43,203 nt of DNA from an uncultured beta proteobacterium (GCA_903909815.1 CAIVXG010000209.1:1-43203), one strand, 5' to 3'. Shown: positions 18,189-30,855, numbered from the stretch's first letter. Made by a program: numbers and translations. The notes: generated by a model not told the origin, from the sequence alone.

Positions 18189-18461
18189 TCAGGTCGCAGC
18201 GGTCAGCAACTCGGCTACGCCGTAGAGCCCCGCCAATTCGCGCAGGCGCGGGGGCAGGCCCTTGACCGCGAACGTCTTACCCAAAGCCAAGGCCTGGCGG
18301 CGCAGTTGCAGCAGCACCGCCAGCGCCGACGAATCAAAGCGCTCCATGGCGCTTGCGTCCACCGTCAGCGCGGCACCGGTCTCGGCCGTCAATTGTTCGC
18401 CCAGGCGCTGCAGCAATGCCGTCGCCTGAACGTTCGTCAATTCGGCAGGAAAGGTGAGCAC
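18189..18461 (-). CDS. mlaB: STAS-domain protein, MlaB-like
   Basis: Small cytoplasmic STAS protein of 90 residues, the expected accessory subunit of the Mla phospholipid ABC transporter (it binds the ATPase MlaF). The STAS core is visible as LTVDASAMERFDSSALAVLLQLRRQA, with the conserved DSSAL loop. The start is GTG at 18459-18461, two bases after the mlaC stop, which suggests coupling. It is last in the mlaFEDACB order. Sequence identity in this family is low, so the call leans on position. Confidence 0.88.
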   Translation of the reverse strand: MLTFPAELTNVQATALLQRLGEQLTAETGAALTVDASAMERFDSSALAVLLQLRRQALALGKTFAVKGLPPRLRELAGLYGVAELLTAAT

Positions 18462-18463
18462 GA

Positions 18464-19105
18464 TCAGCTCTTCTTGGCGTTGTTGGACTTGTTGAGCGCG
18501 CTGAGCTTGGCAATCAATCCGTCGATGCCCTTGGCGTTGATCTCTTGCGAGAACTGGCTCAGATAGTTCTGCACCAGCCAGACACCCATGACGTTGAAGT
18601 TATAGATCTTCCATCCTGAGCCCTGACCGGGTGTCTTTTCCAGCCGGTAGTCGAGTTGAATCGGGTCTCCGTGTCCGCGAATTTCGGTGCGCACCAGAAC
18701 ATCGGCATCGTCCGCCGCGGCGCGCAACGGCTTGATCGTGATGATCTGGTCACCGACCTGACCCAAGGCGCCGGCATAGGAGTGCACCAGCAGGATCTTG
18801 AATTCATCCTGCAAGCGCTGTTTTTGCTCCGGCGTGGCCTGGCGCCATCCCGGCCCCACAGCTGACGCCGTCATGCGCTGGAAGTTGACGTAGGGCATGA
18901 CCTGCGTGTCCACCAGCTTGACGATCTTGGCGGTGTCGCCCGCCTGGATCGCAGCGTCCGCCTTGATCGCCGCCAGCACGTCGGTGGACAGGCGCCTGAC
19001 CAAGGCATCGGGCGCTTCATCGGCGGCGCAGGCCGCCGACATTGCGAACATACCCAAGGCCAGCCACAAACTGGCAGCCCATTGGCTAACAAAGCGACGC
19101 TTCAT
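18464..19105 (-). CDS. mlaC: Periplasmic phospholipid-binding protein MlaC
   Basis: Soluble periplasmic shuttle that carries phospholipids between the outer-membrane MlaA complex and the inner-membrane MlaFEDB transporter. It has 213 residues. A signal peptide ends near MSAACAADEAP. The mature part shows the family motifs VMPYVNFQRMTASAVGPGWR and FNVMGVWLVQNYLSQF. The ATG at 19103-19105 is chosen because AAGG lies 6 nt upstream; another ATG two codons earlier and a longer open frame exist. It follows mlaA with a gap of about 92 nt. Confidence 0.94.
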   Translation of the reverse strand: MKRRFVSQWAASLWLALGMFAMSAACAADEAPDALVRRLSTDVLAAIKADAAIQAGDTAKIVKLVDTQVMPYVNFQRMTASAVGPGWRQATPEQKQRLQDEFKILLVHSYAGALGQVGDQIITIKPLRAAADDADVLVRTEIRGHGDPIQLDYRLEKTPGQGSGWKIYNFNVMGVWLVQNYLSQFSQEINAKGIDGLIAKLSALNKSNNAKKS

Positions 19106-19197
19106 GATCATCCTTAAAAAAGAAATTCCAACCCCGTACGGTTTCAACGCGCGAACCCTCCACGGCGCTGACCGGCGCGACAGGAGACCAACCACCT

Positions 19198-19953
19198 TCA
19201 CTGAGGCGGCGCGTCTTCGCCACCGCCCGGGTCTTCTCCATCCAGAATCTGGGAACGGCGCCGTTGCAGGTAGGCGTCGCGCGTGAAACTGTATTTGTCC
19301 AGCGCCCCCTCGTCCAACATCGCCCCCAGACTGAGCAGATTGGAGCGGGTATTCACAACCCGCAACACACCCAAAGCAGTGCGCGTCTCAATCGGATCCC
19401 GGTAACTCGTGACGTCGTATTTGTAATCCACGTATGTGGCCAAAGCATCGCGCACGGTGGACGGACCGAGCAGCGGCAACACCACATAGGGCCCGGCGGG
19501 AACACCCCAATGGCCCAGGGTTTGACCAAAATCCTCGGGGTGGCGCTCCACTCCGAGTTCGCCCGCCAGATTGAGCAGTCCGCCAAAACCGAATACGGTG
19601 TTGAAACTCACGCGTATCACCATTTCGCCCGTGGCTTCGGCCTTGAGTTGCATCGCATTGTTGATGAGCGAACCGATGTCACTGATGTTGTTGAAGAAAT
19701 TGCTGACCCCCGTGCGCACCAGGGACGGAGTGACTTTCTTGTACCCGGTCGCCACGGGTTTAAGAACCATGCTGTCCAGGCCGTCATTGAATTTTGAGAC
19801 GTCGCGGTTCAAGGGTTCCAGCGGATCGTTCGGATTCGCGCTGGGACCGGTGGCACAAGCCGACAGCAGGGCAAGCGTGAATGCCATCACGAGCCAGAGC
19901 GTGCTGCGCATGGCGACGCGGACGAACTTGACCTCGCTCATGGCCGGACTCAC
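19198..19953 (-). CDS. mlaA: Outer-membrane lipoprotein MlaA (VacJ family)
   Basis: Outer-membrane lipoprotein that removes phospholipids from the outer leaflet and passes them to MlaC. It has 251 residues from the GTG start. A lipobox LLSAC places the lipidated cysteine at about 33. DPLEPLNRDVSKFNDGLD and the VLPLLGPSTVRDA motif are diagnostic. The GTG at 19951-19953 overlaps the mlaD stop (GTGA). ATG 19939-19941 and ATG 19909-19911 are alternatives, the last giving a more typical signal peptide. The acidic Gly/Glu-rich tail is variable. Confidence 0.95.
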   Translation of the reverse strand: MSPAMSEVKFVRVAMRSTLWLVMAFTLALLSACATGPSANPNDPLEPLNRDVSKFNDGLDSMVLKPVATGYKKVTPSLVRTGVSNFFNNISDIGSLINNAMQLKAEATGEMVIRVSFNTVFGFGGLLNLAGELGVERHPEDFGQTLGHWGVPAGPYVVLPLLGPSTVRDALATYVDYKYDVTSYRDPIETRTALGVLRVVNTRSNLLSLGAMLDEGALDKYSFTRDAYLQRRRSQILDGEDPGGGEDAPPQ

Positions 19954-20444
19954 TTGGCAGCCGAGGCCGCCGCGACAGGCGCTGCAACGGGCTCAGCGGC
20001 CTTGCTGAAGAGAAACTGGCTGATCAGGTTTTCCAGCACCACCGCGGACTGAGTCGTTGATATCTTGTCGCCGTTGGCCAGCGGTTTTTCGTCAGCACCG
20101 GCCTCCACCCCCAGGTACTGCTCGCCCAACAAGCCACTGGTAAGAATCTTCAATGAGCTGTCTTTGGGGAAACTGTACTGGCTTTGCATCGCCAGTGTCA
20201 CCAGCGCCTGAAACGTCTTGTCGTCAAAGGTGATCGACTCAACTCTTCCAACGACGACGCCCGCACTGCGCACGGCCGCCTTGGGCTTGAGACCGCCGAC
20301 ATTGTCGAACTTGGCGCTCACGTGGTAGGTCGACTGAAAGTTCAGGCTCAGCAGATTGGCCGACTGCAGCGCCAAAAAGAGAATGGCCACAGCCCCGATC
20401 AGCACAAACATGCCCACCCAGTAATCTTTATTGTTGCGCTCCAT
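19950..20444 (-). CDS. mlaD: MCE-domain protein MlaD
   Basis: Inner-membrane-anchored MCE protein that forms a hexameric ring on MlaE and channels phospholipid. It has 164 residues: an N-terminal span at about 9-27 and a single MCE domain at about 38-118 (YHVSAKFDNVGGLKPKAAVRSAGVVVG, LLGEQYLGVE). The C-terminal stretch contains SQFLFSKA, and the tail is Ala-rich. The ATG at 20442-20444 is preceded by AAGGGAAA. A repeat end containing CCCC lies just upstream and could pair with that GGG. It is separated from mlaE by two palindromic repeat units. Confidence 0.95.
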   Translation of the reverse strand: MERNNKDYWVGMFVLIGAVAILFLALQSANLLSLNFQSTYHVSAKFDNVGGLKPKAAVRSAGVVVGRVESITFDDKTFQALVTLAMQSQYSFPKDSSLKILTSGLLGEQYLGVEAGADEKPLANGDKISTTQSAVVLENLISQFLFSKAAEPVAAPVAAASAAK

Positions 20445-20458
20445 GAATTTCCCTTAAT

Positions 20459-20484
20459 CAGTTGGGGACAGAGGTTTATCCCAA
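20459..20484 (-). repeat. Partial GGGGACAGAG repeat next to the mlaD start
   Basis: CAGTTGGGGACAGAGG followed by TTTATCCCAA forms a short hairpin (TTGGG/CCCAA). It ends 14 nt before the mlaD start codon, in the same orientation as the units before hisB, hisI and mlaF. Confidence 0.65.
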
Positions 20485-20497
20485 AAATTTCTAACAT

Positions 20498-20553
20498 GTT
20501 GAGGACAGAGCTTGCGCACTACGTGTCGCGACGGTCTGTCCCGCAAGGACTCA
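20498..20553 (-). repeat. GGACAGAGCT-family palindromic repeat after mlaE
   Basis: This 56-nt unit matches 12830-12885 at about 46 of 56 positions. GGACAGA and TCTGTCC form a perfect 7-bp outer stem around an inner GCGCAC/GTGTCGC hairpin. Its far end coincides with the mlaE stop codon (20551-20553). Confidence 0.8.
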
Positions 20554-21333
20554 GATGCTAAACATCATCGCTGTCAGGATAAAGTCCAGGCCCAGCACCG
20601 CCAGCGAAGCCACCACCACGGTGCGTGTGGTGGCGTGCGAAACCCCTTCAGGCGTGGGCTGGGCATTGAAGCCCTGCAACAACGCGACAAAGGTGACGGT
20701 AAATCCGAACACCACGCTCTTCACCACGCCGTTGCCCACGTCGGCCCAGACATCCACGCCGCCCTGAATCTGGCTCCAGAACGAACCGGCGTCCACGCCG
20801 ATCATGAGCACGCCCACGACCCAGCCGCCAATGATGCCGACGGCGCTGAACACCGCTGCCAGCAGCGGCATCGCGATCACTCCGGCCCAAAAGCGCGGCG
20901 CCAGGATGCGGTCGATCGGATCCACCGCCATCATCTCCATCGCCGAAATTTGTTCACCCGCCTTCATCAGACCGATCTCGGCCGTGAGCGAGGTTCCGGC
21001 GCGTCCGGCAAACAGCAGCGCCGTGACGACGGGACCGAGTTCGCGCACCAGGCTCAGCGTCACGAGCAGGCCCAGCGCCTCGGACGATCCATAACGCTGC
21101 AAAGTGTAGTAGCCCTGCAGCCCGAACACGAAGCCGACAAACAGGCCCGACACGGCGATGATGGAGAGCGAATAGTTGCCCAGGAAGTGGATCTGATCCC
21201 GGATCAGTCCGAAGCGTTTCAGACTCGGACCGAGGGAGACCAGCAAGCGGAAAAACAAACGCGCGGCGTTCCCGATGTCGCTGACTTGCGTGCGCGTGGC
21301 ACGCCCCACGGCGCTCGGATCAAGCCACTTCAT
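20551..21333 (-). CDS. mlaE: Phospholipid ABC transporter permease MlaE
   Basis: Inner-membrane permease of the Mla system, 260 residues with about five to six spans. Family sequences seen are GLFVGFVFGLQGYYTLQRYGS, RELGPVVTALLFAGRAGTSLTAEIGLMKAGEQISAMEMM in two conserved blocks, and MPLLAAVFSAVGIIGG. It overlaps mlaF by 4 nt. The stop codon abuts a palindromic repeat, so the mlaE-mlaD junction (about 106 nt) is wholly repeat-derived. Confidence 0.96.
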   Translation of the reverse strand: MKWLDPSAVGRATRTQVSDIGNAARLFFRLLVSLGPSLKRFGLIRDQIHFLGNYSLSIIAVSGLFVGFVFGLQGYYTLQRYGSSEALGLLVTLSLVRELGPVVTALLFAGRAGTSLTAEIGLMKAGEQISAMEMMAVDPIDRILAPRFWAGVIAMPLLAAVFSAVGIIGGWVVGVLMIGVDAGSFWSQIQGGVDVWADVGNGVVKSVVFGFTVTFVALLQGFNAQPTPEGVSHATTRTVVVASLAVLGLDFILTAMMFSI

Positions 21334-22163
21334 GCCCGGCCTCCCGCCATTGCACCAAAATCCTGCTCAGCGTCAGGGCCGGGGTAGTGAAAGCGCACCG
21401 GGCCATCGGCCTGCGCCAACACATACTGCACCACGCGCGGATCGGTGCTGTGACGCACCTCGTCGGGCGTACCCTGCGCGGCGATCTGACCGTTGGCCAA
21501 CAAAACGACGTAATCGGCCATGGCAAAGGTCTGCTCCAGCTCGTGCGATACCACCACGCTGGTCAGTCCCAGGGTGTCGTTGAGCTGGCGTATCAGTTGC
21601 GCCACGGTACCCAGTGAAATCGGATCGAGACCCGAGAAGGGTTCGTCGTACATCAGCAGTTCCGGGTCCAGCGCCATCGCGCGCGCCATGGCAATGCGCC
21701 GCGACATGCCGCCCGACACTTCGGCCGGCATCAGGTCACGGGCTCCGCGCAATCCCACGGCGTGCAGCTTCATCAGCACGATGTCGCGTATCAGCGCCTC
21801 CGGCAGGTCGGTGTGCTCGCGCAAGGGAAAGGCCACGTTGTCAAATACGCTCAGGTCTGTGAACAGGGCGCCGAACTGGAACAGCATGCCCATGCCGCGG
21901 CGCGCCTGGTAGAGCGCGGCCTGGTCCATCTTCGTGATGTCTTGCGTGCCGCTCTTGCCGTGCAGCAGCAACTCGCCTTTTTGCGCCCGGTATTGCCCGC
22001 CCATCAGCCGCATGAGAGTGGTCTTGCCGCCACCCGACGCGCCCATCAACGCCGTCACTTTGCCGCGCGGCAGCGTGAGCGAGATGTCGTTCAGCACCGC
22101 ACGTTCGCCGTAGCCAAACGTGAGGTTGCGGAACTCGACCAGTGATTCAGAAGAAGGGATCAT
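21330..22163 (-). CDS. mlaF: Phospholipid ABC transporter ATPase MlaF
   Basis: ATPase that drives the MlaFEDB complex. It has 277 residues from ATG 22161-22163. Walker A is GASGGGKTT, the signature VSGGMSRR, and Walker B LLMYDEPFSGLDP, all in the form typical of MlaF. The open frame continues 40 codons upstream, but that part translates a palindromic repeat and has no family resemblance. A repeat fragment ends only 3 nt before the chosen start, and no ribosome site is evident there. First gene of the mla run, downstream of the gltBD terminator. Confidence 0.95.
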   Translation of the reverse strand: MIPSSESLVEFRNLTFGYGERAVLNDISLTLPRGKVTALMGASGGGKTTLMRLMGGQYRAQKGELLLHGKSGTQDITKMDQAALYQARRGMGMLFQFGALFTDLSVFDNVAFPLREHTDLPEALIRDIVLMKLHAVGLRGARDLMPAEVSGGMSRRIAMARAMALDPELLMYDEPFSGLDPISLGTVAQLIRQLNDTLGLTSVVVSHELEQTFAMADYVVLLANGQIAAQGTPDEVRHSTDPRVVQYVLAQADGPVRFHYPGPDAEQDFGAMAGGRA

Positions 22164-22166
22164 TAA

Positions 22167-22285
22167 CAGTTGAGGACAGAGCTGGTTCGGGTTATTGGGG
22201 TCAGACGCCAATTTCGCCGCGGCGTAAAACGCCGCATTTGGCATTAGAGCTGAAGGCTCCGCGAATTTGGACTCTGACCCCAAAA
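22167..22285 (-). repeat. Composite palindromic repeat upstream of mlaF
   Basis: A CAGTTGAGGACAGAGCTGG fragment (22167-22185) precedes a GGGGTCAGA-family unit. The unit has arms at 22194-22217 and 22261-22284 that are inverted repeats matching at about 20 of 24 positions. Inside are a GCGGCG/CGCCGC hairpin (22219-22235) and a short GAGC/GCTC hairpin (about 22247-22259). The architecture is the same as at 9672-9786. Confidence 0.82.
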
Positions 22286-22311
22286 ACCTAAAGGCCGGAG
22301 ATCGTCCGGCC
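22281..22311 (-). terminator. Rho-independent terminator of gltBD
   Basis: On the minus strand a perfect 7-bp stem GGCCGGA/TCCGGCC with a 5-nt loop (22293-22311) is followed by TTTAGGTTTTTG. It lies about 70 nt after the gltD stop. A second hairpin, AGCGTC/GACGCT (22337-22354), lies between the two. The T-run merges with the edge of the adjoining palindromic repeat. Termination is inferred from this structure. Confidence 0.65.
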
Positions 22312-22380
22312 CGTGCATCATAAGGGAATACACCTAAGCGTCTCGATCGACGCTCAGCTTGCCCCCGGCTTTACCGTTTT

Positions 22381-23847
22381 TTACCGGGGCAATTCACTGC
22401 AACCCATCAGAAATTCATCGACCGCGCGGGCGGCTTGTCGGCCTTCACGAATGGCCCAGACCACGAGGCTTTGGCCACGCCGCATGTCGCCAGCGGCAAA
22501 CACCTTGGCCACATTGGTGGCGTAGCCACCGCTGAAGTCGGTACTGGCTTTGGCGTTGCCGCGTCCGTCCTTTTCCACGCCGAAAGCGTCCAAAACGGTG
22601 GCCACCGGATGCACAAAACCCATCGCCAGAAACACCATGTCAGCCTTGTATTCCTTCTCGCTGCCCGCGATCTCGACCAGCCGTCCGTCCTTGAACTCGA
22701 CGTGCACGGTTTTCAAGCCGCTGAGCTTGCCGTTCTTGCCCACGAACTCCTTGGTGGAGACGGCGAACTCGCGCGTGCAGCCCTCTTCGTGGCTGGAGCT
22801 GGTGCGCAGTTTGAGCGGCCAGTAGGGCCAAGTCAGAGGACGGTCTTCTTCCACTGGCGGCTGGGGCATGACTTCAAACTGGGTCACGCTGGCAGCTCCT
22901 TGGCGGTTGCTCGTGCCCACGCAATCGGAGCCGGTGTCTCCGCCGCCGATCACGATCACGTGCTTGCCATCGGCGCGCAACTGGCCCTTGAGCTTGTCAC
23001 CCGCGTTCACCTTGTTTTGCTGCGGCAGGAATTCCATCGCGAAATACACGCCTTCGAGTTCGCGCCCCGGCACGGGCAGGTCACGCGAGTGCTCGGCGCC
23101 GCCCGTGAGCAGCACGGCGTCGAAATCCTGTTGCAGTTGCTGGGCAGACACGCTTTCCTTGGACCAGTTCGTCACCTTCGAAGCAGCTGGCATGGTCCCG
23201 ATGAGCACGCCGGTACGGATGGTCACGCCTTCGGCCTGAATTTGTTTCACGCGCCGCTCGATGTGGGTCTTCTCCATCTTGAAATCCGGAATGCCGTAGC
23301 GCAACAGACCGCCGACGCGATCGTTCTTCTCGAACAGCGTCACGTCGTGCCCGGCGCGCGCCAGCTGCTGCGAAGCCGCCAGGCCCGCCGGGCCGGATCC
23401 GACAACCGCGACCCTTTTCCCGGTCTTGTGTTTGGGCAACTGCGGAGTCACCCACCCTTCGTCCCAGGCGCGGTCGATGATGGCGTGTTCGATCGACTTG
23501 ATGCCCACTGCAGCGTCGCTCACGTTCAGCGTGCAGGCCGCCTCGCAGGGCGCCGGGCAGATGCGTCCCGTGAACTCGGGAAAGTTGTTGGTGGAATGCA
23601 GCACGGTGCTGGCGTTCTTCCAGTCGCCGCGGTACACGAGGTCATTGAAGTCCGGAATGATGTTGTTCACCGGGCAGCCGGAATTGCAAAACGGTGTGCC
23701 ACAGTCCATGCAGCGCGCGGCCTGAACCTTGGCCTGCGCCGGATCGAGCCCGACGACGAATTCCTTGTAGTGCTTCAGGCGCTCGGCCGGGGGCTTGTAT
23801 CCCTCTTCGACGCGCTCGTATTCCATGAAGCCGGTGACTTTTCCCAT
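22381..23847 (-). CDS. gltD: Glutamate synthase small subunit GltD
   Basis: FAD-dependent NADPH-oxidising beta subunit that feeds electrons to GltB. It has 488 residues. N-terminal cysteine motifs for 4Fe-4S clusters are [14 protein letters not shown] (about 46-59) and CPAPCEAAC (about 97-105). The FAD-binding [14 protein letters not shown] and NADPH-binding [15 protein letters not shown] loops follow, and the C-terminal [17 protein letters not shown] closes the FAD site. It lies 60 nt downstream of gltB with a perfect hairpin in the gap. The C-terminal stop overlaps a CCCCGG/CCGGGG inverted pair. Confidence 0.98.
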   Translation of the reverse strand: MGKVTGFMEYERVEEGYKPPAERLKHYKEFVVGLDPAQAKVQAARCMDCGTPFCNSGCPVNNIIPDFNDLVYRGDWKNASTVLHSTNNFPEFTGRICPAPCEAACTLNVSDAAVGIKSIEHAIIDRAWDEGWVTPQLPKHKTGKRVAVVGSGPAGLAASQQLARAGHDVTLFEKNDRVGGLLRYGIPDFKMEKTHIERRVKQIQAEGVTIRTGVLIGTMPAASKVTNWSKESVSAQQLQQDFDAVLLTGGAEHSRDLPVPGRELEGVYFAMEFLPQQNKVNAGDKLKGQLRADGKHVIVIGGGDTGSDCVGTSNRQGAASVTQFEVMPQPPVEEDRPLTWPYWPLKLRTSSSHEEGCTREFAVSTKEFVGKNGKLSGLKTVHVEFKDGRLVEIAGSEKEYKADMVFLAMGFVHPVATVLDAFGVEKDGRGNAKASTDFSGGYATNVAKVFAAGDMRRGQSLVVWAIREGRQAARAVDEFLMGCSELPR

Positions 23848-23874
23848 GATGTCCTGCCCTTCAGATGCTGTGGT

Positions 23875-23898
23875 GTTCCACGGGCTGGCCCGTGGAAC
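23875..23898 (-). promoter_or_regulatory. Perfect 11-bp hairpin in the gltB-gltD gap
   Basis: GTTCCACGGGC and GCCCGTGGAAC are exact reverse complements separated by TG. No T-run follows, so it is not a standard terminator. It could stabilise the gltB message, set the gltB:gltD ratio, or be a processing site. Function is inferred only. Confidence 0.55.
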
Positions 23899-23907
23899 GA
23901 ACGGATG

Positions 23908-28656
<4,749 letters not shown>

Positions 28657-28688
28657 GGCAATTCCTTCAGAATTTCACAAAGACTTGA

Positions 28689-28717
28689 AGCATAGTGCAG
28701 TGCACCAATCTTTTCAA
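28689..28717 (-). promoter_or_regulatory. Sigma-70-type promoter of gltBD
   Basis: On the minus strand TTGAAA (28717-28712) and TATGCT (28694-28689) are separated by exactly 17 nt and lie about 33 nt before the gltB start. The -35 box is only 4 nt from the left end of the RAYT element at 28722. No convincing sigma-54 -24/-12 pair was found. Confidence 0.55.
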
Positions 28718-28721
28718 GCAA

Positions 28722-28746
28722 ATTAATTGGGGTCAGATTCCAATTA
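28722..28746 (+). repeat. Left inverted end of the RAYT element
   Basis: The 25-bp sequence has the core GGGGTCAGATTCC flanked by ATTAATT and AATTA. It is an exact reverse complement of 29569-29593 and lies 4 nt beyond the -35 box of gltB. Confidence 0.85.
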
Positions 28747-28836
28747 ATTTCACATTTCTCGATTTTCTATTTAATTGGGGACACATCAAAATGAAGAGCA
28801 GCAGAGTACGGATCCATTTAGCGAATTTGACTATCT

Positions 28837-29535
28837 TTACCTCGCCTTTGATGTCGAGACCGGTCTGCCTGCTGCGGCTTGACTGACCCTGCGTTGGGTG
28901 CGCTTTTGCAGATCCGCCACAAAATCCGGCTCGCCCAGGGCCCAACCGCGCACCGCCGACTGCGTCAAAGCCGACTGCGTTTGTGGCGAAACCCCGGACT
29001 GGACCAGTTCGGCGTAGGCGGCCTCACGCGCAAACGGCGTGTTGCCCAGTTCCCAATACAGGGGATGGGGCGTGATCAGTGCATCGCTGCGCAGGCCGAG
29101 GTAATGCCCATGGCTGGACCAGGGATAGTCACGTGCTTGCGCCACCAAGCCCGCACGCACCGGATTCAGCTCGATGTACACCATACACGCCAGCAGGTAA
29201 CGCTCGGTCTGGATCAATGTCGACCGGTAGCGCCCTTCCCACAGCGTTCCGCTGCGACCTTGCGTGTCATTGAAGTGCCGCACATAGCGTCGCCCGACCG
29301 CCTGCATCATCTGTGGCAGACCGTCAGCGGTGGAAGGTGTTGCCAGCACATGAAAGTGATTGCTCATGAGCACATAGGAATGAATCGCCACGCTGAACCG
29401 GGAGGCGTTCTCGCCCAGCAGGCCCAGCAGATCCTCATAGTTGGCGCTGCTGGCAAAGATCGGTTGGCGGTTATTGCCACGCTGGATCACGTGGTGCGGA
29501 TAACCGGGAAGCGTGAGCCGGGGAAGGCGTGCCAT
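28837..29535 (-). CDS. REP-associated tyrosine transposase (RAYT, Y1/IS200-like)
   Basis: Single-domain HUH transposase of the Y1 family, 232 residues. The HUH motif is H60-F61-H62 (LMSNHFHVL) and the catalytic tyrosine fits Y120 (ACMVYIELNPVRAG). The RAYT-type GTLWEGRYRS block is at 97-105. The C-terminal 100 residues include SAVRGWALGEPDFVADLQKRTQRR, the accessory region typical of RAYTs and absent from IS200 TnpA. RAYTs are usually domesticated single-copy genes that act on REP palindromes. The reading frame and catalytic residues are intact. The start ATG at 29533-29535 has no strong ribosome site. Flanking inverted ends are described separately. Confidence 0.93.
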   Translation of the reverse strand: MARLPRLTLPGYPHHVIQRGNNRQPIFASSANYEDLLGLLGENASRFSVAIHSYVLMSNHFHVLATPSTADGLPQMMQAVGRRYVRHFNDTQGRSGTLWEGRYRSTLIQTERYLLACMVYIELNPVRAGLVAQARDYPWSSHGHYLGLRSDALITPHPLYWELGNTPFAREAAYAELVQSGVSPQTQSALTQSAVRGWALGEPDFVADLQKRTQRRVSQAAAGRPVSTSKAR

Positions 29536-29568
29536 GAGACAAGGATGAAGTGAATTACTGCATCATGA

Positions 29569-29593
29569 TAATTGGAATCTGACCCCAATTAAT
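29569..29593 (-). repeat. Right inverted end of the RAYT element
   Basis: Exact reverse complement of 28722-28746. Bases 29589-29593 also form the stop codon region of the DUF1841 gene, which therefore ends in the element. Confidence 0.85.
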
Positions 29594-30023
29594 CTTTTGT
29601 GGCGCGACGCTGAACGGCATCGATGTATGCTGCGCCATCGGGGGCGCAGTTGGCGCGTTGGGCGTTCCAGATCATCTGACCCAGTTCTTCCATGACTTCA
29701 TGCTGCGCCTGATGCAGATCACCGCGGCGAGCCGTGAGCAGTTCCACCGCCTGACGGATACCGCGGGGTTGGTCGATGCTGCATTGCTCGGTGATGCTCA
29801 GGTGCATGGACAAATGCAGGAACGCGTTGCCCTCGCCGCCAGAACGGTCGGCTATGGCCAAGAGCGCAGCGTCCAGATCCGCCAGTTCGGCGTGGAATTC
29901 CGGGTGCTCGTCCATCCACCCGCTGGCAATGATTTCGATCGCCTCAAGCGCCTGCCCAGCGCGGGATTTTTGGTAAACCGTACAAAAAAAACGACGCACA
30001 TCGGAGGGGGACGGTGTAAACAT
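29589..30023 (-). CDS. DUF1841-family protein
   Basis: Conserved protein of unknown function, 144 residues. The family pattern is recognisable: MFTPSPSDVRRFFCTVYQKSR at the N-terminus, HPEFHAELADLD, then the histidine-rich FLHLSMHLSITEQCSIDQPRGIRQA and the C-terminal LGQMIWNAQRANCAPDGAAY. The histidines in LHLSMHL resemble a metal or haem site but none is known. ATG 30021-30023 was chosen because it matches the family start; the frame is open further upstream. The TAA stop is formed by the right end of the RAYT element. Divergent from the TauE-like gene. Confidence 0.9.
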   Translation of the reverse strand: MFTPSPSDVRRFFCTVYQKSRAGQALEAIEIIASGWMDEHPEFHAELADLDAALLAIADRSGGEGNAFLHLSMHLSITEQCSIDQPRGIRQAVELLTARRGDLHQAQHEVMEELGQMIWNAQRANCAPDGAAYIDAVQRRATKD

Positions 30024-30111
30024 GGCGGGATTGTCCACCAACTTATGATCTACCCATGAGATCCACCATCTGCCGCCCAGTGCCAAGCGCCATCCCTAGG
30101 GCAGTGCGCGT

Positions 30112-30855
30112 TTGATTTCTGATCCCTTTTTTTACTTCGTCGCGATCCCGGCCGTGGTTCTGCTGGGCTTGAGCAAGAGCGGGTTTGGCGCAGGCTTTGG
30201 CTCGCTCGCGGTGCCCATGATGGCGCTGGCGGTGACCGTTCCCCAGGCCGCCGCCATCCTCATGCCAGTGCTGTTCGTGATGGACGTGATGGCCTTGGGC
30301 GCGCTGCGCCACAGCCTGGACCGCCGACTGATCCAGTTCCTGCTGCCCTTCGGATTGCTGGGTATCGTCGTGGGAACCTTTCTGTTCAAACTGCTGGACG
30401 CCAAAACCGTCTCCGCCATCGTCGGCGCGGTGACGCTCGTCTTTCTGGCGCAGCGCATGCTGTTCCGGCCGCGCCCGGACAGCCCGCCACCGTCCAAATG
30501 GCTCGGTGCCATGCTCACCGTCACTTCAGGCTTCACCAGTTTTGTGGCGCACGCGGGTGGGCCGCCGATCCAGTTCTACGTGATTCCGATGCGGCTGCCA
30601 CCCCTGGTTTTCACCGCCACCATGGCCGCCTTCTTTTTCGTCATCAACCTGGCCAAGTGGATTCCCTACGCCTGGCTGGGCTTGCTGGACTGGCGCAACA
30701 TGAGCACCTCGCTGGCACTGCTGCCATTTGCCCCCATCGGCGTCTGGGTAGGTGTGCGCATCGCGAGGCACATACAACCCACGCTGTTCTACCGCGTGCT
30801 GTATGCGGGGATGTTTCTTTCAGGCGCCAAGCTACTGTGGGATGGATTGCGCTAA
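30112..30855 (+). CDS. TauE/SafE-family membrane permease
   Basis: Inner-membrane protein of 247 residues with about seven to eight spans, related to TauE/SafE proteins that move sulfonates, sulfite or other organic anions. The N-terminal GLSKSGFGAGFGSLAVPMM and the second half-repeat SGFTSFVAHAGGPPIQFYVIPM show the family's duplicated motif. The only start in frame after an upstream stop is TTG at 30112, with AGGG about 10 nt before it. It is monocistronic and converges on tldD with 18 nt between stops. The substrate cannot be inferred. Confidence 0.9.
   Translation: MISDPFFYFVAIPAVVLLGLSKSGFGAGFGSLAVPMMALAVTVPQAAAILMPVLFVMDVMALGALRHSLDRRLIQFLLPFGLLGIVVGTFLFKLLDAKTVSAIVGAVTLVFLAQRMLFRPRPDSPPPSKWLGAMLTVTSGFTSFVAHAGGPPIQFYVIPMRLPPLVFTATMAAFFFVINLAKWIPYAWLGLLDWRNMSTSLALLPFAPIGVWVGVRIARHIQPTLFYRVLYAGMFLSGAKLLWDGLR

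Larger units (their letters stand above)
28722..29593 (-). mobile_element. RAYT element with 25-bp inverted ends
   Basis: An 872-bp segment bounded by identical 25-bp inverted sequences (28722-28746 and 29569-29593), each with the core GGGGTCAGATTCC between AATT-rich flanks. It contains a single transposase gene. Each end is itself partly palindromic (AATTGG...CCAATT). A further half-site TTAATTGGGGACA is at 28771-28783. The ends share the GGGGTCAGA...CCAA pattern with the repeats at 9700-9786 and 22194-22284. The right end overlaps the last codons of the DUF1841 gene. Confidence 0.8.

Noticed and set aside
22164-22283. 40-codon N-terminal extension of MlaF
   Set aside because: It is a translation of the palindromic repeat; family sequence begins at the ATG 22161-22163.
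28689-28717. Sigma-54 promoter for gltB
   Set aside because: A GG doublet is present, but no GC doublet lies at the required spacing, while the sigma-70 boxes have exact 17-nt spacing.
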